In this document: piece by piece, positions 52,323 to 59,518 of the stretch
Layout of the letters: every line of letters begins with the position of its first letter
How positions within the stretch are numbered: the first letter of the stretch is position 1
From: Vitreimonas flagellata
Lineage (GTDB): Bacteria > Pseudomonadota > Alphaproteobacteria > Caulobacterales > Aquidulcibacteraceae
Reading direction: 5' to 3'
DNA length: 64,000 nt
Assembly (NCBI RefSeq): GCF_004634425.1
Contig: NZ_SBJL01000003.1
Coordinates: 521,980-585,979, forward strand
The notes under the pieces: generated by a model
What the model was told of the DNA's origin: nothing
Databases searched by the model: none
The model's input: only the letters and a program-made list of their open reading frames with translations
Program-made: the position numbers and the translations under genes

Positions 52323-52450
52323 CTAAGACTGGCGCAGCTCGATCGTTTGGTTTTGGCCAGCGCGCCTCTGCTTGGAAGGTGTCGGTGAGCATCTAGTCGG
52401 CGCGGATGTCCCCACTCATGCCCTCAAGCTACTCGCTGACGAGCACGAAG
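52323..52450 (-). pseudogene. decayed fecR 3' fragment
   Basis: This stretch matches the 3' end of the intact fecR (from 53758) at DNA level, including the shared run 'gcagctcgatcgtttggtt', and ends in a TAG at the equivalent place. Relative to the intact copy it has a 2-base deletion, a 15-base deletion and a premature stop, so it codes for nothing. It suggests a former second fecR copy or a partial duplication flanking the plus-strand gene at 52557. Confidence 0.75.
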
Positions 52451-52556
52451 CGCCGCCGTTGTCTTTTTTTGACGAACTTATGCGAGCCGCCTCGGTCGGT
52501 CGCCGTTGACTGCAATTATGGGGAGAGCGACAAAACCACAAAGGACGGGGTGGGGA

Positions 52557-53696
52557 ATGACAGAAGAAGAGGGGGCGCCTGAGCCCGAGCGGCGCGAAAT
52601 GACGCCGCGCGAACGGCGCGTCTTGGAAATTCTGTTGTGGGTCGCCTCGCCATTGCTGTTGCTGACGGCGGCGGTGGCTATCGCGCTCGTGCTTGGCGCG
52701 CCGTGGCAGCGCTCTGTTGTGGTGTTCGCGCTTTGCGCCGCTATCGGTGGAGTATGGCTCCTCAGCAAGCCGCAATCATGGGCGCCGATCGGGCCGGTGC
52801 GCGCCGGCGCACTCATCTATTCAGGCATAGGCGCGCTCTGCCTTGCCTTGGTCTTTTGGGCGCCGCGGGCGGAGCCTGCGGCCAGCACGCCGCCCGATCG
52901 GGCGCAAACCGACCAGCCGCAAACAGCAAGCGCACGCCCACCGGCCCCGCGGCATCGCCGCTTTTATCCATGGCCCTACGCCGTCGCTTCGCTCACGCTC
53001 AATTGCCGCGCGTCGACATCGCCTGGCGCTTTCGTGGTGACGGCGACCACAGAAGATGGTCGGGAGTTTGCCCTGGGTGAGGGCGCTTCAGGCGCCTATC
53101 CGGAGATCGCGCCGATATTGAATTCGGATTTACCCGTTGATCAGATGCGGCAGGGCCAAGCTGCGGTGAGCGCGGCCGCAGCGAGCCTTTGCCCGCCGAT
53201 CGGCCAGGCGTCAGCATCTCTCATCGCAACGCCGGGTGAAGCGCCGCCGCCACCTCCGCCTCCTCCAAGTCCTTGGGCTTACCAAACAGACGTCGATGAG
53301 ATGAGCGACGGGCGGACATCGCACGCCTGCACGCGATCCACGAATGTCGTCAATCTTGGTTGGCCGTACGAAACCCAACGGGTCAGCCTCTGTGTGCGTC
53401 AGCATCCGCGTTGGGGCCAAGATGTGATCGTGCGTCTGGAGAGCCGCGGACAGTTTCTCTGCACCTCTTATCGGGATTGCACGGTGCGCGTTCGCTTCGA
53501 CGATGGCGAGGCCGCGGCTTATTCGGCGCGGCAACCCGCAGACAATTCCACGGAAACCATCTTCATCGTGAACGACGCCCGCTTTGTCGCCAACCTCAGG
53601 CGATCCTCTCGCGTCATCATCGAAGCAAACTTCTATCAAGCGGGCGCTCAGCGAATGTCGTTCAACACCAGCCAGCTAAACTGGCCGCCCACCTAA
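52557..53696 (+). CDS. hypothetical membrane protein with periplasmic C-terminal domain
   Basis: From ATG 52557 the product is 379 residues. Three hydrophobic helices lie near the N-terminus (about residues 24-115), then a Pro/Ala-rich linker, then a periplasmic-looking domain with several cysteines ('TLNCRAST', 'SHACTRSTN', 'VSLCVRQHP', 'FLCTSYRDCTVRVRFDDGEA'). The last part resembles small beta-sandwich domains found in envelope proteins of alphaproteobacteria, but I cannot name it. It is opposite in strand to its neighbours and lies between fecR and a decayed fecR tail, so it may have been inserted. Confidence 0.75.
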   Translation: MTEEEGAPEPERREMTPRERRVLEILLWVASPLLLLTAAVAIALVLGAPWQRSVVVFALCAAIGGVWLLSKPQSWAPIGPVRAGALIYSGIGALCLALVFWAPRAEPAASTPPDRAQTDQPQTASARPPAPRHRRFYPWPYAVASLTLNCRASTSPGAFVVTATTEDGREFALGEGASGAYPEIAPILNSDLPVDQMRQGQAAVSAAAASLCPPIGQASASLIATPGEAPPPPPPPPSPWAYQTDVDEMSDGRTSHACTRSTNVVNLGWPYETQRVSLCVRQHPRWGQDVIVRLESRGQFLCTSYRDCTVRVRFDDGEAAAYSARQPADNSTETIFIVNDARFVANLRRSSRVIIEANFYQAGAQRMSFNTSQLNWPPT

Positions 53697-53757
53697 CGCG
53701 TCCATGATGGCGCGCCTTATCTCCGCGGCAGGCGGGAGGACCCACGATTGGGTTGGA

Positions 53758-54705
53758 CTAATTTCGACGCAGCTCGATCGTTTGGTTCTGGCTAGGGCGC
53801 GCCTCTACTTGGAAGGTCTCAGTGAGCATCTCCACGAACGCATCCGCATCGGCGCGAATGTAGCCGCCGACCCGCAGGTCTCGAAGCTCATCGCCCACGA
53901 TGACAAAGGATTGCCCGGTCTGCCGCTCGATCTCGCGTGCAGCCTCAACCAGCGTCTCGCCATCAAAGGACAGCATGCCATCGCGCCAAGCTATGCGGCG
54001 CGCAGCGGCGTCGGCGTCCAACACAACGCGCTCCACCTGATTGCGGCCGAGAATGATCTCCTCATTGGCGATCACGCGCTGAGGAGTGCTGGAGCCGCGG
54101 TTACTCGCTTCGATCACGCCACTCAGCACTGTGGTGCGCGCATTGTCGGGGCTCAGGCGCGTGACGAAGGACGTTCCGAGGGTGCGGACTTCACCGAACT
54201 TGGTCTTCATCACGAAGGGGCGCGCGGGGTCGGGGGCGATCTCGAACAGCGCCTCGCCGCGTTCAAGGTGCGCCAATCGCAGCTCGTCTGAATACGTGAT
54301 GCGCACGCGGGTGTCGGCGCTGAGCGTGACCTTGCCGCCATCGGGCAGATCAACCACGCGATGCTCCGCGATTGTGCTGGCATAGACCTCGCCATCAGGC
54401 AGAAGGAGCGGCACGGCGATGCCCGCCGCGAGCACCGCGCCGCCGACGCTCAGGCCAACGAGGAGACGGCGCCGGTCGGGCGAGGGCGGGATATCGTTTG
54501 CCGGGATCGGAACTCTACCGCGCGCAAGATCGAGCGTGTCCCAGGTCCGACTGACCGATTCATGGGCGCGTCGATTGAGTTCGGATTTGGCAAGCCAGAT
54601 TCGGAAGCGTTGATGGTCTTTGAGCGTAACGTCTTCGCCCTCAAGCAGCGCGATCCACCGGGCCGCTTCCCGCTCGGCTTTCTCCTTGGCGGTGCGGCGC
54701 GGCAT
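53758..54705 (-). CDS. fecR: FecR-family anti-sigma/signal transducer
   Basis: The 315-residue protein has the FecR layout: an N-terminal cytoplasmic domain ('EAARWIALLEGEDVTLKDHQ'), one membrane helix (about residues 80-101), a central FecR domain ('HRVVDLPDGGKVTLSADTRV', 'ERGEALFEIAPDPARPFVMK', 'GEVRTLGTSFVTRL'), and a C-terminal STN-like end. FecR passes a signal from a TonB-dependent receptor to the sigma factor encoded 21 bases upstream. The expected receptor gene does not follow it; a truncated STN-type receptor is found about 17 kb away on the same strand. Confidence 0.92.
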   Translation of the reverse strand: MPRRTAKEKAEREAARWIALLEGEDVTLKDHQRFRIWLAKSELNRRAHESVSRTWDTLDLARGRVPIPANDIPPSPDRRRLLVGLSVGGAVLAAGIAVPLLLPDGEVYASTIAEHRVVDLPDGGKVTLSADTRVRITYSDELRLAHLERGEALFEIAPDPARPFVMKTKFGEVRTLGTSFVTRLSPDNARTTVLSGVIEASNRGSSTPQRVIANEEIILGRNQVERVVLDADAAARRIAWRDGMLSFDGETLVEAAREIERQTGQSFVIVGDELRDLRVGGYIRADADAFVEMLTETFQVEARPSQNQTIELRRN

Positions 54706-54726
54706 GTCGAAGGCCCAGAAAAGAGA

Positions 54727-55269
54727 TCAGACATCGTCTTCTTCGGCCATCACCATGCGGTGACATTGCGCAATGGCGTCGGAGACATATTCCTGCACGG
54801 TGCGATGGGATTTGCCCATCAGCTTGCCGATCTCCCTATAGGATAGCCCCTCGATCTTGAAGAGGAGCAGGGCGCGGCGCTTGTGCTCAGGGAGAGAAGC
54901 GATCGCGGCTGCAGCGCGGGCGGCGTTCTCCTTGGCGATCAACGCTTCCTCTGGAGAGGGGGCGTCGAGGGCGACCTCGATGCGATAGGCGTCGGCAGAC
55001 ATTGCGAAGGGTGCGCGCTTGCGGCGGCGGGCCTCGTCGATGGCGAGATTGCGCGCGATGCGGAAAAGGTATCCGCGATGCATCAATGGCAAGTGTCTGA
55101 ATTCTACCGCGCGAAAGAACGTCTCCTGTGTGAGATCCTCCGCCATTTGCGTGGTGGTGAAATTTCTAAGGAAATTTCTTAGTCGCGACGCCTCGGACGA
55201 ATACAGTGAAAGTAGGGAGCCGGGGCCGTTTGATGTATGGCGTCTAGCACTCGTCACTACGAATGTCAC
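54727..55269 (-). CDS. ECF RNA polymerase sigma factor (FecI-like)
   Basis: The 180-residue ECF sigma factor has region 2 ('AEDLTQETFFRAVEF', 'GYLFRIARNLAIDEARRRKR') and region 4 ('LPEHKRRALLLFKIEGLSYR', 'EIGKLMGKSHRTVQEYVSDA'). It pairs with fecR downstream. Start candidates are GTG 55269 and GTG 55257. The first lies inside the C-box element described at 55262-55295, so the second may be the real one, or the regulator may act on both divergent genes. Confidence 0.9.
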   Translation of the reverse strand: MTFVVTSARRHTSNGPGSLLSLYSSEASRLRNFLRNFTTTQMAEDLTQETFFRAVEFRHLPLMHRGYLFRIARNLAIDEARRRKRAPFAMSADAYRIEVALDAPSPEEALIAKENAARAAAAIASLPEHKRRALLLFKIEGLSYREIGKLMGKSHRTVQEYVSDAIAQCHRMVMAEEDDV

Positions 55270-55295
55270 TTATATCAGGTCGACTGATAGTCATC
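55262..55295. promoter_or_regulatory. paired C-boxes upstream of first C-protein-like gene
   Basis: This 34-base element is repeated at 55546-55579 with 27 of 34 identities. It contains GACTGATAGTC, a perfect fit to the C-box GACTNNNAGTC of restriction-modification controller proteins, preceded at the usual spacing by a weaker box (TCACTTATATCA). It lies between the ECF sigma gene and the XRE gene and could control both. Confidence 0.65.
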
Positions 55296-55314
55296 ATGCA
55301 TATCTCTGACGTGT

Positions 55315-55539
55315 GTGGTCAAGAGACGCCCGCACCCCAAGCGCTTGCTATCTCGGCAGGTGATCCGGCTCAGAAATGAGCGCGGTTGGAAGCAGGATGA
55401 GTTGGCCGACGCGGCGCAGATGGCTCGCGGCTCTGTTTCAAAGGTAGAAGGCGGAGAGTCCAACATTACGCTAGACACGCTTGAGAGGATTGCGGCCGCG
55501 TTCGAGGTGTCTTGCGCGCAATTGCTTTCCGAAGACTAG
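55315..55539 (+). CDS. XRE-family regulator, C-protein-like
   Basis: The 74-residue single HTH_3 domain protein ('VIRLRNERGWKQDELADAAQ', 'MARGSVSKVEGGESNITLDT') has the size of R-M controller (C) proteins. It starts with GTG, with no clear ribosome site. Paired C-boxes lie 19 bases upstream, supporting autoregulation. No methyltransferase or restriction endonuclease gene follows, so it would be an orphan controller. Confidence 0.85.
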   Translation: MVKRRPHPKRLLSRQVIRLRNERGWKQDELADAAQMARGSVSKVEGGESNITLDTLERIAAAFEVSCAQLLSED

Positions 55540-55545
55540 ATATGG

Positions 55546-55579
55546 ATTGTCACTCATAGTCGGTCGACCTATAGTCATC
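55546..55579. promoter_or_regulatory. paired C-boxes upstream of second C-protein-like gene
   Basis: Second copy of the 34-base operator. It contains CACTCATAGTC and, after GG, GACCTATAGTC, so both boxes differ from GACTNNNAGTC by one base. It occupies most of the 60-base gap between the two XRE genes. The near-identity of the two operators implies that both regulators, or one of them, act at both sites. Confidence 0.65.
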
Positions 55580-55599
55580 TTAGGAAATAGGCACATGGC

Positions 55600-55827
55600 G
55601 TGCCGAAGCCTTCGACCAGCGCGCGTGAGACTTTGGCCCTCAATCTTATAAGGTTGAGGGGGAAATTAGGTTGGACGCAGGAAGTGCTGGCTCACGAGGC
55701 CGGAATTCATCGGACCTATATTGGCGATCTTGAGCGCCAGGCGCGGAACGTCTCGATCGATAACATTGAGCGGCTGGCCCATGCCTTGGGGGTCGAGACC
55801 TGGGTTCTTCTGAAAAGGGCGCAGTAA
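55600..55827 (+). CDS. XRE-family regulator, C-protein-like
   Basis: The 75-residue HTH_3 protein is very typical of C-proteins: 'LNLIRLRGKLGWTQEVLAHE', 'AGIHRTYIGDLERQARNVSI', 'DNIERLAHALGV'. It begins with GTG at 55600 after an AGGAAATAGG stretch; an ATG at 55595 is out of frame. It is a diverged tandem duplicate of the preceding gene. Confidence 0.88.
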   Translation: MPKPSTSARETLALNLIRLRGKLGWTQEVLAHEAGIHRTYIGDLERQARNVSIDNIERLAHALGVETWVLLKRAQ

Positions 55828-55845
55828 GAATTTTTGTCGTTAAAC

Positions 55846-56244
55846 TCAGCAATCGTCGCGGAGCTTGCTGAAGGCAAGAGTGCCGGCAACGGCGGCACCT
55901 CCGAGACACAGCGCTTGCCGCCAGATTTCTGAGGGAATTTCCCCGACGCTCAGGTCGTCGAGTAGGAGATACGTGACGATCGTTGAGCAGCCGGCGTAGA
56001 GCGATCCCAGCAGCCAACGTGCTGGCGTTGAGCAATTCTCATAGAGCCGTCGCAGTCCGTAGAATGAAGCGACGGCAATTGTCAGCGTTATGATGATCGA
56101 GCCAAGCCATCCAGCATTGGTCTCGAATGCGAATTGACCCGCCACGATCCCGATGAGGCAAGGAACAGTGTAGACCGCGTATTTGTACGCGACGTATCCC
56201 ATCGCAAAGGCGACGAATAGGATGAGCGGGAGCGCAACGATCAT
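55846..56244 (-). CDS. hypothetical four-helix membrane protein
   Basis: The 132-residue protein has about four membrane helices (residues 3-22, 25-42, 46-64, 78-97) and a short C-terminal hydrophobic segment. I recognise no family. It is convergent with the second XRE gene, 18 bases away. Small membrane proteins are common in defence and mobile-element loci, but no role can be assigned. Confidence 0.65.
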   Translation of the reverse strand: MIVALPLILFVAFAMGYVAYKYAVYTVPCLIGIVAGQFAFETNAGWLGSIIITLTIAVASFYGLRRLYENCSTPARWLLGSLYAGCSTIVTYLLLDDLSVGEIPSEIWRQALCLGGAAVAGTLAFSKLRDDC

Positions 56245-56699
56245 TTGATGCTCATCACACCAAGGCGGCGTGAGATGTCTATGACCCGTTCCGGCTAGTT
56301 CAGCGGGAATTTAGAGCACAATCGATGTTCTCTTCCGGGGCATGAAGAGACGGTGGGAAAGTTGCGTGAGGTGTTCAAAGCCGACCCTCGCGGCTCGACG
56401 GTCGGAGTGGGCCGGCAGCCCGAGGTCTAGAGGCTTATCGGTTCGGATCACTCCCGCTACTAACACCGAACCTGAATCTTTAGCTGCCAGCGCGGCCGGC
56501 GTCGTGCCCAAACTCACAGCGGCAGGATGGGATAGCGAACCGCATTCCAGCGCCGAACAGCGTACGATCACGGACGGTCCTGTCACTCCGGTCAGCACAG
56601 GCTTCCTCCGCGGTAGCACGTCTTCCAGTCCCAAAGCACGACCCAGTTTGATGCTATGCTCCCAGCGATTCTCGACAAGGCGTTCAAGGGAGGGCTCTG
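56245..56699. other. 455-base stretch without a supported gene
   Basis: Open frames exist on both strands (for example 107 residues leftward from 56634 and 128 residues rightward from 56342), but they overlap each other and neither shows a recognisable domain or clear ribosome site. The final 50 bases serve the next gene, which has a good GGGAGGG ribosome site. It might hold a small gene or RNA that I cannot identify. Confidence 0.4.
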
Positions 56700-56900
56700 A
56701 TGGAATTCGACCCCGCCGTCTCGTTTGACGATAATCTCGCGCGGTTCAGGGCGGAGTGCGAAGCCCTTGACCCCGAGTGCGCAAAAATCTTGTTCGACAA
56801 TCTGGCGACCCTCATGCCAGAGGGCGACACGGATCGCACACGCCAAGCGGTGCAGGAATTCAATCAGGCGGTTCTGACCGCGCTCTCGGCCTTGCCATGA
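56700..56900 (+). CDS. small acidic protein, partner of SMC-like ATPase
   Basis: This 66-residue acidic helical protein has ribosome site GGGAGGG before the ATG. Its stop codon overlaps the start of the ATPase gene (ATGA), indicating coupled translation and probably a complex. I do not recognise the family. Confidence 0.8.
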   Translation: MEFDPAVSFDDNLARFRAECEALDPECAKILFDNLATLMPEGDTDRTRQAVQEFNQAVLTALSALP

Positions 56901-59395
56901 CGCGCTATTTTCTCGCCTCCGTGACGATTGAAGGCTTCAGGGGCATCAACAACGATGGCGATCCCTTGATCCTGCGATTCAGCAAGGACAGGGTCAATTC
57001 GGTTCACGCACCCAACGGTGTAGGAAAGACATCCATCTTTGAGGCTTTGCACTTTGCCATTCATGGCACCGTGCCAAGACTTCAGGCATTGCAGGACGCC
57101 GAGCGTGGCCAGACCTACGTCGTCAACAAATTCCACCCGCAACAGACCGCAACCGTCGCGCTCGTTTTTTCCACTGATGACGGTACGCCCGATGTTGCGA
57201 TCACGGTCACGCGCCAAGGTGCGGGCAACCGCACCGTGTCCTCGCCCTCCGGCCACCCAAACCCCGAGGAATTTTTGGCCGCACTGCGCGAAGACTTCGT
57301 GCTGGTCGATTATCCGCGCTTTGCATCGTTCGTCGATAGCTCCGCGCTCGATCGCGGTCGCACATTTTCGTCTCTGATTGGCCTGAGCCGCTATTCGCGT
57401 TTGCGTCAGGCGTTGGATGGCGCGCGCAACACACGCAACATCAACACCGATTTGGGCCTTTCCAGCCTCGATACGGAAGTAACCAATGGCATCCGCGCAC
57501 TCATCGCGGTGGAGGGACGCATCAAGACGGCATTTGAGGAGGTGACGGGAGCGTCACTCGCAAACCTTGACGACATTCCCCGTTGCAAGGCGGACGTGAC
57601 CGGAGCGCTTGCGGCCATCCCGCTTCTCGCTCCGACGCTCGCCACTGCGAGCGTGATGGATTTGGACTTTGATGCAGCCGAAGAGGTCATCGACCGGGAA
57701 GAAGGCGGCGAAGCGCGGAAGAATCTGGACGCGCTAAACACAAGCATTGCGTCTTTGATGGCGCTTGCCGTCAGCCAAACGGAGACGGAAGAGTTCGACA
57801 CGCTACTGGAGCTTGCGCTAGCGCGGGATGAGGCCATGCGCAAGGTCGGCGCAACAGCCATCCACGCGCTTCTCAAAGACGCTCTGGCAGTCGTCAATGG
57901 TGGCGACTGGCATGACCCGTGCCAATGTCCCGTGTGTGAAGCCACATCGGAAACGCCGCTACAGGGCCGGTTGGAAGCAAAGATCGGCCTCTATGACGAA
58001 GCCGAGCGAATGGACGCCGAGCTGGCGCGAAAGACCGCGGCATCAGCCTGCCTTGCCAAGCTACAACGGCTTGAAGAGTTCGCGGTGATGGGGATTGCCG
58101 TCGCTGACCGTGTTTCGCCCACACTCACACTGGCGACGCGCCAATCCGGCGTCACAACGGCTGATTTAGACCGCGGTAAGGCGCAGCTCGCCGCCCTCGA
58201 AATCAAACGTGCCGAGGCGCTCAATACGGCCAGTGAAGAGGTCGCAAAAATCCAAGCGGCTCTTCCGCCTTCGCTCGTGCAGGTGACCCGCACTCTTGGT
58301 CAGGCAAAGTTGTTCCGCGACGCCATGCGCGAATATGAGGCGGACTTACCAACGCTTGCCGCAAAGAAGGTCAAGCTCGACAAGCTCAATCGTTGGAAGA
58401 CCTTTATTACGAATGCCGCGCAAACTTTCGCCACCGCCGAAACAGCGATCGCAAATGCGCGCATCACCGATATTCAGACAAGCTGCCAAGACCTCTTTGG
58501 CCGTCTTGTGCGCGGCGGCCCGGATGTCCGACCTACGTTGAGTCGTGCGGCGAACAGCGAGAATGTGGACCTGAAGCTCGCCGATTTCTTCGGCCTTCAG
58601 GATCAGAGCGCCCGAGCGCTTCTATCGGAAAGCTATCGCAACGCCGTCGCCGCGTCGATCTTTCTGGCTTCAGCCACGCGCCACAGCGGCGTTCCGCGCT
58701 TTATGGTGCTAGATGACGTAACTTCCAGCTTCGACGCTGGGCACCAGTTCAGCTTGATGGACACGATACGCAGTCACTTGCGGCACGGGGCGACAGGTGG
58801 CGTACCGGATGGCCTGCAATTCATCATCCTTAGTCACGACACGAGCCTTGAGAAATATTTCGACAGGCTGGGCAATACGACCGAGTGGCATCACCAAAAG
58901 CTGCAGGGGATGCCGCCGCGCGGGCGCGTCATGGTGTCTGCGCAACAGGCTGACCGCTTAAAGGCGCAAGCCCAGCAATACTTGAACGCCGGACAGGTCG
59001 AGATCGGTGAGCCGTTTGTCCGCCAGTATCTTGAATACAAGCTGGGGCAGGTCATCACGCGGCTGGGCGTCTTGGTGCCGCCGGACTACGCCACGCGCGG
59101 CGACAAGCGGACGCTGTCGACCTATATGGACGCAATCACCAATACCGTCGCGCTATATCAGGCGGCGGGGCGTTGCGTACTGACGCCGCAACAGATTTCG
59201 GATCTTCAAAATCGCCATGCCACGGCAATCATGTCCAACTACGTGAGCCACTATGAATCTGGCGCAGGAACGCCGTTCAATGCCTATGCGCTACTTGGTG
59301 TTTTGCAGAGCGTGGATGACCTAGCGGCTTGCTTCACGTGGACCGACCCGAGTGACGGACAGACGAAATACTTCAAGGCGCTGGATAGACGTTGA
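56897..59395 (+). CDS. SMC/Rad50-like AAA ATPase with zinc-hook motif
   Basis: The 832-residue protein has Walker A 'APNGVGKTS' (Lys44), a long coiled-coil-rich middle with a zinc-hook-like CxxC (about residue 345, 'CQCPVCEAT'), Walker B 'RFMVLDDVTSSFDAG' (about 600), and the switch histidine in 'QFIILSHDTS' (about 645). A C-terminal extension of about 160 residues follows the ATPase fold; its function is not obvious. RloC-type anticodon nucleases share the zinc-hook ATPase plan, but I could not find the full Arg-Glu-His triad. I start at ATG 56897, where homology begins, overlapping the small partner gene. Confidence 0.88.
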   Translation: MTRYFLASVTIEGFRGINNDGDPLILRFSKDRVNSVHAPNGVGKTSIFEALHFAIHGTVPRLQALQDAERGQTYVVNKFHPQQTATVALVFSTDDGTPDVAITVTRQGAGNRTVSSPSGHPNPEEFLAALREDFVLVDYPRFASFVDSSALDRGRTFSSLIGLSRYSRLRQALDGARNTRNINTDLGLSSLDTEVTNGIRALIAVEGRIKTAFEEVTGASLANLDDIPRCKADVTGALAAIPLLAPTLATASVMDLDFDAAEEVIDREEGGEARKNLDALNTSIASLMALAVSQTETEEFDTLLELALARDEAMRKVGATAIHALLKDALAVVNGGDWHDPCQCPVCEATSETPLQGRLEAKIGLYDEAERMDAELARKTAASACLAKLQRLEEFAVMGIAVADRVSPTLTLATRQSGVTTADLDRGKAQLAALEIKRAEALNTASEEVAKIQAALPPSLVQVTRTLGQAKLFRDAMREYEADLPTLAAKKVKLDKLNRWKTFITNAAQTFATAETAIANARITDIQTSCQDLFGRLVRGGPDVRPTLSRAANSENVDLKLADFFGLQDQSARALLSESYRNAVAASIFLASATRHSGVPRFMVLDDVTSSFDAGHQFSLMDTIRSHLRHGATGGVPDGLQFIILSHDTSLEKYFDRLGNTTEWHHQKLQGMPPRGRVMVSAQQADRLKAQAQQYLNAGQVEIGEPFVRQYLEYKLGQVITRLGVLVPPDYATRGDKRTLSTYMDAITNTVALYQAAGRCVLTPQQISDLQNRHATAIMSNYVSHYESGAGTPFNAYALLGVLQSVDDLAACFTWTDPSDGQTKYFKALDRR

Positions 59396-59518
59396 TTTGA
59401 AGGGCTTGCCAAAGGTCCGCCTTGAAGTGCCCCTTGATGAAACATTCACCTCGCTTCTTTCTGCGGTGCAGTCGCGTCGCCTCTAGCTTTGCATGAGCCC
59501 AAATTGGCGACGCCGCAT

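Noticed and set aside
58990..59100. PrrC/RloC-type anticodon nuclease triad in the SMC-like ATPase C-terminus
   Set aside because: An R-x3-E pair is present ('VRQYLE'), but no histidine occurs at the expected distance, so I did not call an anticodon nuclease.
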